From Verrucomicrobiales bacterium (GTDB taxonomy: Bacteria > Verrucomicrobiota > Verrucomicrobiia > Verrucomicrobiales > SKLO01), in contig SKLO01000259.1 of assembly GCA_007123195.1 (NCBI GenBank), forward strand, positions 1-6,858: a DNA stretch of 6,858 nucleotides, in the 5' to 3' direction. The translations under genes were made by a program, and so were the position numbers. Positions 1-6,794 of this stretch are shown in pieces. The stretch's first letter is position 1. Each line of letters starts with the position of its first letter. The notes under the pieces were generated by a model. That model was not told where the DNA came from and ran no database searches. It saw only the letters and a program-made list of their open reading frames with translations.

Positions 1-491
1 GGCGAAAGCAGCCCCGGCAACACCGCCACCGGCAGCGGCAACGGTGTCGATGGCGGCGACATCGGGTCCAGCCACGATCCGGCCACAGGTGTTGCCCGCG
101 CCTCCAGGTGCCGCCATCGCTGCCACCGCACCACCGTTGACACCGCCAGCGCCGCGCTGCCCAGCAACCACAGCCCCACCAACGCCGCGGTAAGCGCGGC
201 AACACCCGCACCACCGACCGAAGTCACCGGTCCCGCAGCCGCGCCGGCCATGATTCCGTCCGTCGTCCCGCCCGCCGTCACCGCGCCGGCTTCACCGATC
301 GCCGGCAACCAGCGCCAGCCCAGGTCGCCGGTTTCGGGCAGCCACGCCCACAACGGCACCGCCGCCAGTCCGACCAGCAACACCCGCCGCCGGCAACGCG
401 CTGGCGCCGGGCGCAGGACATGCCAGGCAAGCGCGACCGCCGCCAGCCACAGGCTGATCCGCAGGGCAAACAGCAGCAACCACCCGGTCAT
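1..491 (-). CDS. M56/BlaR1-type membrane peptidase sensor, N-terminal part (truncated by window edge)
   Basis: This frame is open from an ATG at 491-489 to the left edge, giving 163 residues with no stop. The visible part has three hydrophobic helices, at about residues 4-25, 36-51 and 95-120. The second and third are joined by a Gly/Ala-rich loop, and the third ends in a basic stretch (VRWQRWRHLEAR). That is the layout of the N-terminal membrane part of M56 (BlaR1/MecR1) proteins, in which a zinc protease lies in later cytoplasmic sequence and cleaves the partner repressor. The HExxH motif and any sensor domain would lie outside the window and are not seen. The start overlaps the stop of the upstream blaI-like gene by the four bases ATGA, so the two are almost certainly translated together. 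The family call rests on this pairing plus topology more than on sequence motifs. Many such proteins outside staphylococci lack a beta-lactam-binding domain, so the signal is unknown. Confidence 0.68.
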   Translation of the reverse strand, partial: MTGWLLLFALRISLWLAAVALAWHVLRPAPARCRRRVLLVGLAAVPLWAWLPETGDLGWRWLPAIGEAGAVTAGGTTDGIMAGAAAGPVTSVGGAGVAALTAALVGLWLLGSAALAVSTVVRWQRWRHLEARATPVAGSWLDPMSPPSTPLPLPVAVLPGLLS

Positions 492-955
492 CGGTCCCGC
501 CCCCCCTTGTTCGCAGGCGAACCCGGCCCGCCCTCGACTGCAGCTCCCGTTCCATCCCCTGATCCGTCCGGGCCGTCCTGCTCGTGCGCGTCGAGCAACT
601 GCCGCAGCCGTGCCAGTTGCTCCGGTTCCAACCGACGTTCGGTCGGATCGAGGAGGTTCTGCACCAGTTGCTCGGGTGAACCGTCGAAGAACGTGCGCAG
701 CACCCGTTGCAGCGCCCCGCGCCGCGCCCGCTGGCGCGAAACCGTCGGGGCAAAAACATACTGCCGGCCGTCGCGCCGGTGTTTGACCCAGCCCTTGTCC
801 TCCAGCACCGCCAACAGCGCCCGCACGGCCGAGTAGCTGGGTTGATCAGGCAACCGTTCCCGCAACCCCGCCGCGGTCAGTTCGCCGGCCGCATACAACA
901 CGTCCAACGCCTGCCGCTCGCGCCGCGAGAGAGCCTCCTCCAGGGATCGTTGCAT
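488..955 (-). CDS. BlaI/MecI/CopY-family transcriptional repressor
   Basis: The 155-residue product has the BlaI/MecI arrangement. Residues about 5-70 form a winged helix, with LSRRERQALDVLY at the start, the recognition-helix region PSYSAVRALLAVLEDKGWV, and a wing ending RRDGRQYVFAP. Residues about 78-122 form the helical dimerisation part (RVLRTFFDGSPEQLVQNLL, then a second helix). Proteins of this family bind dyad operators as dimers and are inactivated when the partner M56 protease cleaves the dimerisation region. The partner gene follows directly with an ATGA overlap. The tail after residue about 127 is rich in Gly, Asp and Pro and looks disordered. It is longer than in typical members of roughly 120-130 residues. 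The ATG at 955-953 is the only start that keeps the full winged helix. No clear Shine-Dalgarno sequence precedes it. Autoregulation through dyads at 956-1057 is inferred from the family. The target genes are unknown. Confidence 0.93.
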   Translation of the reverse strand: MQRSLEEALSRRERQALDVLYAAGELTAAGLRERLPDQPSYSAVRALLAVLEDKGWVKHRRDGRQYVFAPTVSRQRARRGALQRVLRTFFDGSPEQLVQNLLDPTERRLEPEQLARLRQLLDAHEQDGPDGSGDGTGAAVEGGPGSPANKGGRDR

Positions 956-1057
956 CGGTAGTTTTTACAGCATTGAGCCTGATTGATCAAGCGACAAAGT
1001 GGGCGATTGGTACCCGATCGACCCTACCAACCGCCATGATGCAGTTTTTTCTGCACT
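956..1057. promoter_or_regulatory. Divergent control region with several short dyads (candidate BlaI operators)
   Basis: This gap upstream of the blaI-like gene is richer in A and T than its surroundings. It holds three visible dyads: TTGATCAA at 983-990, TTGGTA/TACCAA at 1007-1012 and 1025-1030 with 12 bases between, and TGCAG-tttttt-CTGCA at 1040-1055. Close to the blaI start, on the minus strand, lies TGTAAAAACTACC, a loose match to TGTA/TACA-type BlaI half-sites. A weak leftward promoter could be TTGATC with TAAAAA 17 bases on, which would make the blaI transcript nearly leaderless. The dyads are read directly from the sequence. Their role as operators is an inference from the family and from the position between divergent genes. 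Confidence 0.4.
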
Positions 1058-2128
1058 TTGTGCTTGCCAGGCGGCGGTTCCCGGCTGAGGCTGACCGCGA
1101 TCCCCGACGGCCGTGCGCCCGCCGGGTTGTTGCACCAAACTTCAAATCCCATAGACACCCAGCCTGATCCCATCCCATCCGCCTGCCCGGCCCCGCGCCT
1201 CCCCCTGAGCCAACCGCACGCCGGTGACCCTACCCACGGACCGAGCGGCCTGAACGGTCATCGCGGTCGGACCCGCCGCCGCCGGCGGTCGTCACGGGCC
1301 TCACTGCTGCGCGCGCTGGCCAGTGTGATCGGCCTGCTGCTAATCGGCGGCTGCGTCTCCCGCCATCCTGCGCCCTCCGCCTATCACATCGCCGCCGATG
1401 CCGCCGGCGAACCCACCCGCGCGCCCGCGCCCGTCCCCCGCATGGACATTGCCTTCGACGGCCTCATTGGGGCTCCCCCCCCGGCGCCATCCAGCCGGCC
1501 CGGACTGGCCACCCGCGCCGGTAGCCGCGTGGTTTCGTCCGTGACCACGGTGGCGTTCTTTCGCAAGGGTTCCGTGCCCGACGCCATCGACACCTTTCAC
1601 TACAACGACGAGATTGGCGCCAAGGCCATGATCGACCTGGCCGGCGGCGGCCACCGCCGCACCGGCATGTTCCCCGCCGCCAACCAGCTGCTGCGCGTGG
1701 GCCTGGAAAGCCGCTCCACCGGCCGTGTCCTGCCAAGATACGAAACCGACGGCCGACGGGTGGTGGTCGGCCAAGCCGGCGCGGGTTATGTCATCGTGCT
1801 GGAGAATCGATCCTCCCAGCGCCAGGAAGTGGTGGTCAGCGTCGACGGCCTCGACGTCATGACCGGTCGCACCGCCGGCTTGAGCGGGCGTGGTTATGTC
1901 ATCGAGCCGCGCGCCACCCTGCGCATCCGCGGGTTCCGCGAGGACAGCACCGGCGTGCGCGAGTTCCGCTTCGGCAGTGTGGCGGACTCCGCCGCCGCCG
2001 CGCGGGGGCAGGCCGCCAATGTCGGCGTCATCGGGCTTGCGGTGTTCACCGAAGACGAGGCCGCCGCCCTCGAGGCGCGCCGCCAGGAGCAGGCCAGGCG
2101 CGACCGCGCCAATGCCTTCGGCGGGTGA
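1058..2128 (+). CDS. Predicted lipoprotein with a conserved beta-rich domain of unknown function (start uncertain)
   Basis: The frame ends at a TGA at 2126-2128. A lipoprotein signal is clear: a hydrophobic stretch ASVIGLLLIGG is followed by Cys at 1352-1354, giving a mature protein of 258 residues. After a Pro/Ala-rich linker comes a beta-rich region. Its second half (YVIVLENRSS, VVVSVDGLDVMTGR, RGYVIEPRATLRIRGFRE, FRFGSVADS, NVGVIGLAVFTE) resembles a conserved domain I recall in many uncharacterised bacterial exported proteins. I know no function for it. The C-terminus is a charged helix (EDEAAALEARRQEQARRDRA). The start is unresolved because the frame has no ATG upstream of the signal. The longest version begins at TTG 1058, with further TTGs at 1127 and 1130. 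GTG 1325 would leave too short a signal, and CTG 1304 would give a perfect 17-residue one. An Arg-rich run (RTRRRRRSSR) precedes the signal if an upstream start is used. The gene is divergent from the blaI-like gene and may share its control region. Confidence 0.75.
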   Translation: MCLPGGGSRLRLTAIPDGRAPAGLLHQTSNPIDTQPDPIPSACPAPRLPLSQPHAGDPTHGPSGLNGHRGRTRRRRRSSRASLLRALASVIGLLLIGGCVSRHPAPSAYHIAADAAGEPTRAPAPVPRMDIAFDGLIGAPPPAPSSRPGLATRAGSRVVSSVTTVAFFRKGSVPDAIDTFHYNDEIGAKAMIDLAGGGHRRTGMFPAANQLLRVGLESRSTGRVLPRYETDGRRVVVGQAGAGYVIVLENRSSQRQEVVVSVDGLDVMTGRTAGLSGRGYVIEPRATLRIRGFREDSTGVREFRFGSVADSAAAARGQAANVGVIGLAVFTEDEAAALEARRQEQARRDRANAFGG

Positions 2129-2258
2129 GTTCCAATGGCGGCTGCCTTCCAAACCACCATCGCCCGCGAGGCGCGTCGCCAGGCGGGAAACACCCGGGGG
2201 CCAATTCGACCTCTTGTGCGTGGTGCGGGCGGCGCGGTTCCGAGGTGATCAGTGGCGG

Positions 2259-2316
2259 TCCATTCGCGCAGGGCGAACGGGGGCGTGAAGGAAGAAGGCC
2301 CAGGGAACGATCGACC
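2259..2316 (+). repeat. 58-base dispersed repeat unit, copy A
   Basis: It aligns without gaps to 6298-6355, with 45 of 58 positions identical by eye. The ends are best conserved: TCCATTCGC at the left and GGAACGATCGACC at the right. Identical blocks GGGCGAA and TGAAGGA lie between them. The copies sit in the two large gene-free stretches, and no reading frame links them to a gene. In this copy a GTAGG-type hairpin lies just to the right. The unit is too diverged to be a recent duplication. It probably belongs to a multi-copy noncoding family in this genome, which is an inference. Confidence 0.6.
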
Positions 2317-2324
2317 CGCACCCC

Positions 2325-2352
2325 GGTCGGATTGATGCAATCCAACCTACGG
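2325..2352 (-). repeat. GTAGGTTG-type hairpin repeat, copy A
   Basis: The stem GGATTG/CAATCC closes an ATG loop at 2329-2343. Three further pairs extend it after one C-A mismatch (2325-2347). Read on the minus strand, it begins CCGTAGGTTG and matches the plus-strand copy at 6237-6260 in 20 of 24 positions. The changed bases are mainly in the loop, so the stem is kept. Such GTAGG-led hairpins are dispersed intergenic repeats in many GC-rich bacteria, which is general recollection and not a database result. Confidence 0.6.
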
Positions 2353-2483
2353 TCGTTGCGTCCGCGAGGACCGGGGTGAGGCGGGGTGTTTGGGGGGCGG
2401 CGAGGCGGAGGCCGGAGGCGTGGACAAGGGCAGCGCATGGCGGCAGCCCGCAAGGTCATTCGCAGGCCGGTGAGCGCGCGGCA

Positions 2484-2513
2484 GCCGGGCGGGCTCCGCC
2501 ACACCCGGCCTAC
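2484..2513 (-). repeat. GTAGGCCGGG-type hairpin repeat
   Basis: GCCGGG at 2484-2489 pairs with CCCGGC at 2504-2509. The interior, up to a loop around 2494-2499, pairs imperfectly. On the minus strand it is preceded by GTAGG (2513-2509), the same leader that starts the hairpins at 2352 and 6238. It lies just downstream of the stop of the minus-strand membrane-protein gene (2529) and may help end that transcript, although no T-run follows. Confidence 0.5.
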
Positions 2514-2528
2514 ATTGGTTGGCGCCGC

Positions 2529-2930
2529 TTACCGGGCGCCGGGGTCGGGATCGGGTTTCGACCGCTCGAGTTCGGGCAACCCGAGGTCGCGCCTGACCTG
2601 GTTCAGCGTTTTTCCTTCGAGGTAGGCGATGAACTCGCGCCGCCGCCGGGGCAGCATGAAATGGCCGATGACCACGATGCCGCCGACCACGCCCACGCCC
2701 AGGGTCAACAGCAGGTGAAGCAAAAGCCTGCCCCCCAGCCCGCCGGCATACGGCTCGAGCAACTGGGCGAGGATCATGAACCACAGCGTCCAAGCCAGCC
2801 ACAGGCCGAAGAACGTGTTGGCCCATTTTTTGTTCGGGTATTTGGCGCGGAAGCCGTGCCACACCTGCTCGCGCGCCTGCGCGCTCAGCGGCGCCAGCAA
2901 CGGGTGTTGGTGAATCGTCTGGTGCTTCAT
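2529..2930 (-). CDS. Small two-helix membrane protein of unknown function
   Basis: The product has 133 residues, starts at ATG 2930-2928 and stops with TAA at 2531-2529. The N-terminal 35 residues are soluble and mildly basic (FRAKYPNKKWANTFF). Two hydrophobic helices follow at about residues 39-58 and 68-92, joined by a short Gly-rich turn (EPYAGGLGGR). A strongly basic segment (PRRRREF) follows the second helix. By the positive-inside rule both ends should be cytoplasmic. The C-terminal helix and tail (LEGKTLNQVRRDLGLPELER) are hydrophilic. I do not recognise the family and see no catalytic motif. The start lies 43 bases after the stop of the PQQ-like gene on the same strand, so co-transcription is likely, but this does not reveal a function. 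The complete frame, sensible topology and GC-biased codon use make it a real gene rather than a shadow. Confidence 0.72.
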   Translation of the reverse strand: MKHQTIHQHPLLAPLSAQAREQVWHGFRAKYPNKKWANTFFGLWLAWTLWFMILAQLLEPYAGGLGGRLLLHLLLTLGVGVVGGIVVIGHFMLPRRRREFIAYLEGKTLNQVRRDLGLPELERSKPDPDPGAR

Positions 2931-2973
2931 CCATCCCGGGCCGCGCCGTCGCCGGCACGGCTGGTTGCAACCG

Positions 2974-4563
2974 TCACCTCAGGTCAAAGCACACCAGACT
3001 GTCGCGCCGACGCAGCACCAGACGACCGTCGCTGACCGCCGGACTGGGGCACCACATGGCATCCACCCGGGCGCGGCCAAGCTGGCGGTATTCATCGGGA
3101 TCGGCGGCGAGCATCAGCAGGTGGGTGCCGTTGTTCTCCAGCACCAGCAACTTGTCGTCCACAAGGGCCGGCGAGGAGATGGTCGACTCGCGCGTCTCCT
3201 GCCAGCGCACCGAACCGCTGTCGGCCTCGGCACACAGGTGGCGACCGCTGCCGAGCAACCAGACATGGCCGTTGTGCACCAGCGGGGTCGTCTGGTAACG
3301 GCGGGTCAGCCAGTCCTGTTCCCATGCCAACTCCGGTTCCCCGCCGCCGTCGGCCGCCCGGTAGGTGCGCAGGGCGAAGCCGTCGCCCTGGCCAAGGATG
3401 GCGAAGTGTCCCGGCCCCACCGCGGGCGTCGAGTTGTTGCCGCCGGGCACCCGCCAGAGGATCTGCCCGTCGGCCGGATCAATCGCGTTCACATGCCGGC
3501 CGGACACGCACAGGATGACCGTTTGCCCGCCGTCCTCCCACAGCACCGGCGAGGTGGCGTTGCCGCGGATGTCGGTTTGCTCCCACAACATCTCCCCAGT
3601 GACGCGGTCGAACGCATACAGCCTTCCGGCCAGGGCGACCACGGCGTCCCCGGTCACCAACGGCGACGCCGCCGGGCCGCTGCCGGCGAACGGCGCGCTC
3701 CACAGGTGTTCGCCGGTTGCCGCGTCAACGCAGATCAAGCCGGTGCTGCCGGACCAGTAGGCGCGGCCATCGACCACGGCCGGGGTGCTGGATGCCTGCC
3801 GATTGGTCACCTCGCCGGCGTCGGTATAACGCCACAACTCGCTGCCGTCCTCCAGATCGAGACACAGGATCGTGTCCTCGGCCACCTTGATCGTGGCCGG
3901 CACCGCCTGCAGCACCCGGTTCTGAACCTCGGCGTCAAAACCTTCCTCCGTCATCCAGGCACGCAGTTCATCGACCGATTCGAACGCGTGGTCGCGCCGG
4001 CTGTTGAGGCTGGCGATCACCTCCAGCGACAGCGCGGTGCGGCCGGCGCGGATGCGCGGCACCACCCACCAGCTCCACTGCAGCTGCTGCTCCTCGTTGA
4101 GATGCTCGTCCATCCATTGCTCGATGAAGGCCTCCAGCCGGTCGCCCCGCAGCCGCACCGCCTGCTCGGTGCGCGCGCGTTCGAGCGACTCGATGACGCC
4201 CTCCTCAAAGCGCGGCACCGCCACCTGCAGCGCGCCCAGCACCTCGCTGTCGAGCACGCGTTGCTCGGAAGGCACCCGCTCGTGCCACACCAATCCAAGG
4301 TAGACCCGGCCGTCGGCCACCACCGGGCTGCCGTGGCCGCCGTCGTGATCGCTGGGGATGAATCCGCTCTCCCACAGCAGCCGCGGGCCGGTCTCGGGCC
4401 ACTGGTCGGCGATGGGCCCGTGGTCGGGACTGGCGCCGGTGCGCAACGGCCCACGCCACTGGTTCCAGTCGGCGGACGCCGGTCCCGGCAGGGCCAGCCC
4501 GCATGCCAGCACCAGGGCCAACCCGGTGACCCGGGTGATATAGAAACAGGAATCGGATTTCAT
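2974..4563 (-). CDS. Secreted PQQ-like beta-propeller repeat protein with a helical insertion
   Basis: The 529-residue product begins with a Sec signal peptide (MKSDSCFYITRVTG, then a hydrophobic core, ending PASA before DWNQW at residue 32). The mature protein is therefore periplasmic or secreted. The motif WNQWRGPLRTGAS at 33-45 is the usual opening of PQQ-like propellers found in PVC-group genomes. Blade motifs of the form xxxxD..dG..LW follow at about 231-246 (CLDLEDGSELWRY), 276-290 (CVDAATGEHLWSA), 314-329 (AFDRVTGEMLWEQ), 357-372 (AIDPADGQILWRV), 396-415 and 442-456. The end, LVCFDLR, would close the last blade. Residues about 95-226 interrupt the first blade with a charged, mostly helical segment that is not propeller-like. 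No PQQ-binding quinoprotein signature is evident, so it is probably a structural or binding propeller and not a dehydrogenase. The ATG at 4563 gives the best signal peptide, while upstream in-frame sequence looks noncoding. VLAC at 18-21 could be a weak lipobox, but the hydrophobic stretch continues past it. Confidence 0.9.
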   Translation of the reverse strand: MKSDSCFYITRVTGLALVLACGLALPGPASADWNQWRGPLRTGASPDHGPIADQWPETGPRLLWESGFIPSDHDGGHGSPVVADGRVYLGLVWHERVPSEQRVLDSEVLGALQVAVPRFEEGVIESLERARTEQAVRLRGDRLEAFIEQWMDEHLNEEQQLQWSWWVVPRIRAGRTALSLEVIASLNSRRDHAFESVDELRAWMTEEGFDAEVQNRVLQAVPATIKVAEDTILCLDLEDGSELWRYTDAGEVTNRQASSTPAVVDGRAYWSGSTGLICVDAATGEHLWSAPFAGSGPAASPLVTGDAVVALAGRLYAFDRVTGEMLWEQTDIRGNATSPVLWEDGGQTVILCVSGRHVNAIDPADGQILWRVPGGNNSTPAVGPGHFAILGQGDGFALRTYRAADGGGEPELAWEQDWLTRRYQTTPLVHNGHVWLLGSGRHLCAEADSGSVRWQETRESTISSPALVDDKLLVLENNGTHLLMLAADPDEYRQLGRARVDAMWCPSPAVSDGRLVLRRRDSLVCFDLR

Positions 4564-4811
4564 GAATGCATCAATGAGGGTGACGGACCCGCGGCCGCAG
4601 TCACGACCCCAGCGGAAGAAACGGCGGCAAACGGCCTGGACATGCAGCCAAAAGCGCCCGCCGCAGGATGGCAGGCGGGCCGGGCGCGCCCGGCCGATTG
4701 AGTGGTTGCACCTCCGGAAGCCTTGGTCAAGCATGGGGCACCAGCCCCCCGAGCCCGCCCCTTCCCCGGACCAAGCCCGGGGCACCGGCTTTCAGACCCG
4801 TATTCCCGCTC
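4564..4811. other. Divergent intergenic region with an 18-base perfect palindrome
   Basis: These 248 bases separate the leftward PQQ-like gene from the rightward symporter gene and must hold both promoters. I see no convincing -35/-10 pair and no Shine-Dalgarno sequence before either start. A perfect palindrome without a spacer, GGCCGGGCGCGCCCGGCC, lies at 4678-4695, roughly midway. In such GC-rich DNA it could be chance, a hairpin or a binding site. Frames that continue through this region from either gene show compositional bias unlike protein. Confidence 0.5.
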
Positions 4812-6200
<1,389 letters not shown>

Positions 6201-6236
6201 CCAGACCGTTCATGGCCACGGCAATAGGCGGCAGTC

Positions 6237-6264
6237 CCGTAGGTTGAATTGGCGCAATCCGGCC
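6237..6264 (+). repeat. GTAGGTTG-type hairpin repeat, copy B
   Basis: GGTTGAATTG (6242-6251) pairs with CAATCCGGCC (6255-6264) across a GCG loop, giving ten positions with one mismatch and two G-T wobbles. The 24 bases from 6237 match the minus strand of 2352-2329 in 20 positions. It lies 37 bases after the symporter stop, so it could stabilise or end that message, but no T-run follows. Confidence 0.6.
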
Positions 6265-6297
6265 TCCTCGGCGTCGTGTCGGCGGACTGGTGCCGGT

Positions 6298-6355
6298 TCC
6301 ATTCGCAGCGGGCGAAAGAGGCCATGAAGGATTTGGGCGCAAGGAACGATCGACC
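6298..6355 (+). repeat. 58-base dispersed repeat unit, copy B
   Basis: This is the ungapped partner of 2259-2316, with 45 of 58 positions identical. Here the GTAGGTTG hairpin lies to the left of the unit and points the other way, whereas in copy A it lies to the right. Unit and hairpin therefore behave as separate modules rather than one fixed element. Confidence 0.6.
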
Positions 6356-6412
6356 GGTCTCTCACGACACATCTTGGGGGGGCGAACGCGGCCCATGTGA
6401 AGCGCTGGCAAC

Positions 6413-6440
6413 GGTAGGGCGAGCCGTCCCCGGCGAGCCG
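6413..6440 (+). repeat. GTAGG-led unit with tandem GGCGAGCCG
   Basis: After GGTAGG come two exact copies of GGCGAGCCG, at 6418-6426 and 6432-6440, with a 14-base period. The GTAGG leader is shared with the hairpins at 6238, 2352 and 2513. I recall similar GGCGAGCCG-containing intergenic repeats from Verrucomicrobiota genomes, but this is memory and was not searched. Confidence 0.45.
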
Positions 6441-6489
6441 CGTCCGCCGGACCGGCGCGGAGTCTGGGGCAGCGGTGGTCCAGAGTGCA

Positions 6490-6509
6490 GGCAGACATTC
6501 CTGTCTGCC
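6490..6509. repeat. Perfect hairpin GGCAGACA-ttcc-TGTCTGCC
   Basis: An eight-base perfect stem closes a four-base loop. No T-run follows on either strand, so a standard intrinsic terminator is unlikely. The form resembles short dispersed hairpins that I associate with PVC-group genomes. Confidence 0.5.
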
Positions 6510-6704
6510 GTTGCCAATGCCTGGACGATGGCCAAGCCTCATCAGCCCGAGCGCGGGGGAAGCCACCCGATCCCCCAAGGGGCTTGAAGCCGAAACAAAG
6601 GCCCCCGGCCTGCGTGGTTGGACACAAGAAACAACCGACCCACCACCGGGCCGGCTATTTGTGCGACGCAGTCCCGCAACCAAGGCGCCCACGACCGCTT
6701 GACC

Positions 6705-6719
6705 GATCCACCGTGGATC
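6705..6719. promoter_or_regulatory. 15-base perfect palindrome, possible operator
   Basis: GATCCAC and GTGGATC flank one central C. The site is followed by an AT-rich patch and a TTGACC (6752-6757) that could be a -35 box for a rightward gene beyond the window, although the expected -10 region is poor. An operator role is only a suggestion. Confidence 0.25.
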
Positions 6720-6768
6720 CCTGCCAGTCCCTCAGACTTAAACAATTTCCCTTGACCCGGTTGGTCCC

Positions 6769-6794
6769 CACCGGCCATCTTAGCCGGTGCTTTT
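6769..6794 (+). repeat. Hairpin CACCGGC-N7-GCCGGTG followed by CTTTT
   Basis: A perfect seven-base stem (6769-6775 with 6783-6789) encloses a seven-base loop and is followed by CTTTT on the plus strand. It could be a weak intrinsic terminator for rightward transcription. On the minus strand it reads CACCGGC-taagatg-GCCGGTG, which resembles dispersed GC-rich hairpins of the same general kind as the others here. No gene ends just before it, which favours a repeat over a terminator. Confidence 0.4.

Larger units (their letters stand above)
2129..2528. other. Gene-free stretch with repeats, between convergent genes
   Basis: No reading frame here looks coding. The stretch separates the convergent lipoprotein gene and the small membrane-protein gene. 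It holds one copy of a 58-base dispersed repeat (2259-2316), a GGATTG-atg-CAATCC hairpin (2325-2347) and a GCCGGG-type hairpin (2484-2509). It also has a G-rich patch at 2373-2400 with runs of four, four and six G, which could form a quadruplex on the plus strand. No hairpin is followed by a convincing T-run, so no standard terminator can be named, although the hairpins may serve that role. Confidence 0.6.

Noticed and set aside
250..961. Plus-strand frames over the left-end genes
   Set aside because: They are Arg/Pro/Ser-rich shadows of the blaI-like and M56-like genes.
973..1167. Short plus-strand frame starting near the blaI promoter
   Set aside because: It spans the dyads, has no ribosome site or motif, and is probably a chance frame in the control region.
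1340..2152. A 270-codon minus-strand frame over the lipoprotein gene
   Set aside because: It is Gly/Ala/His-rich with no motif, while the opposite frame has a lipobox and a conserved domain.
2965..4701. A 578-codon open frame on the plus strand
   Set aside because: It is antisense to the propeller gene, is rich in His, Gln, Pro, Arg and Gly, and shows no domain. Long antisense frames are common in GC-rich genes. The minus-strand frame has clear blade motifs and a signal peptide.
6752..6785. Rightward promoter with TTGACC as the -35 box
   Set aside because: The spacing of 16-18 bases lands on CCATCTTA, a poor -10 box within a hairpin, so it is mentioned only as a weak possibility.
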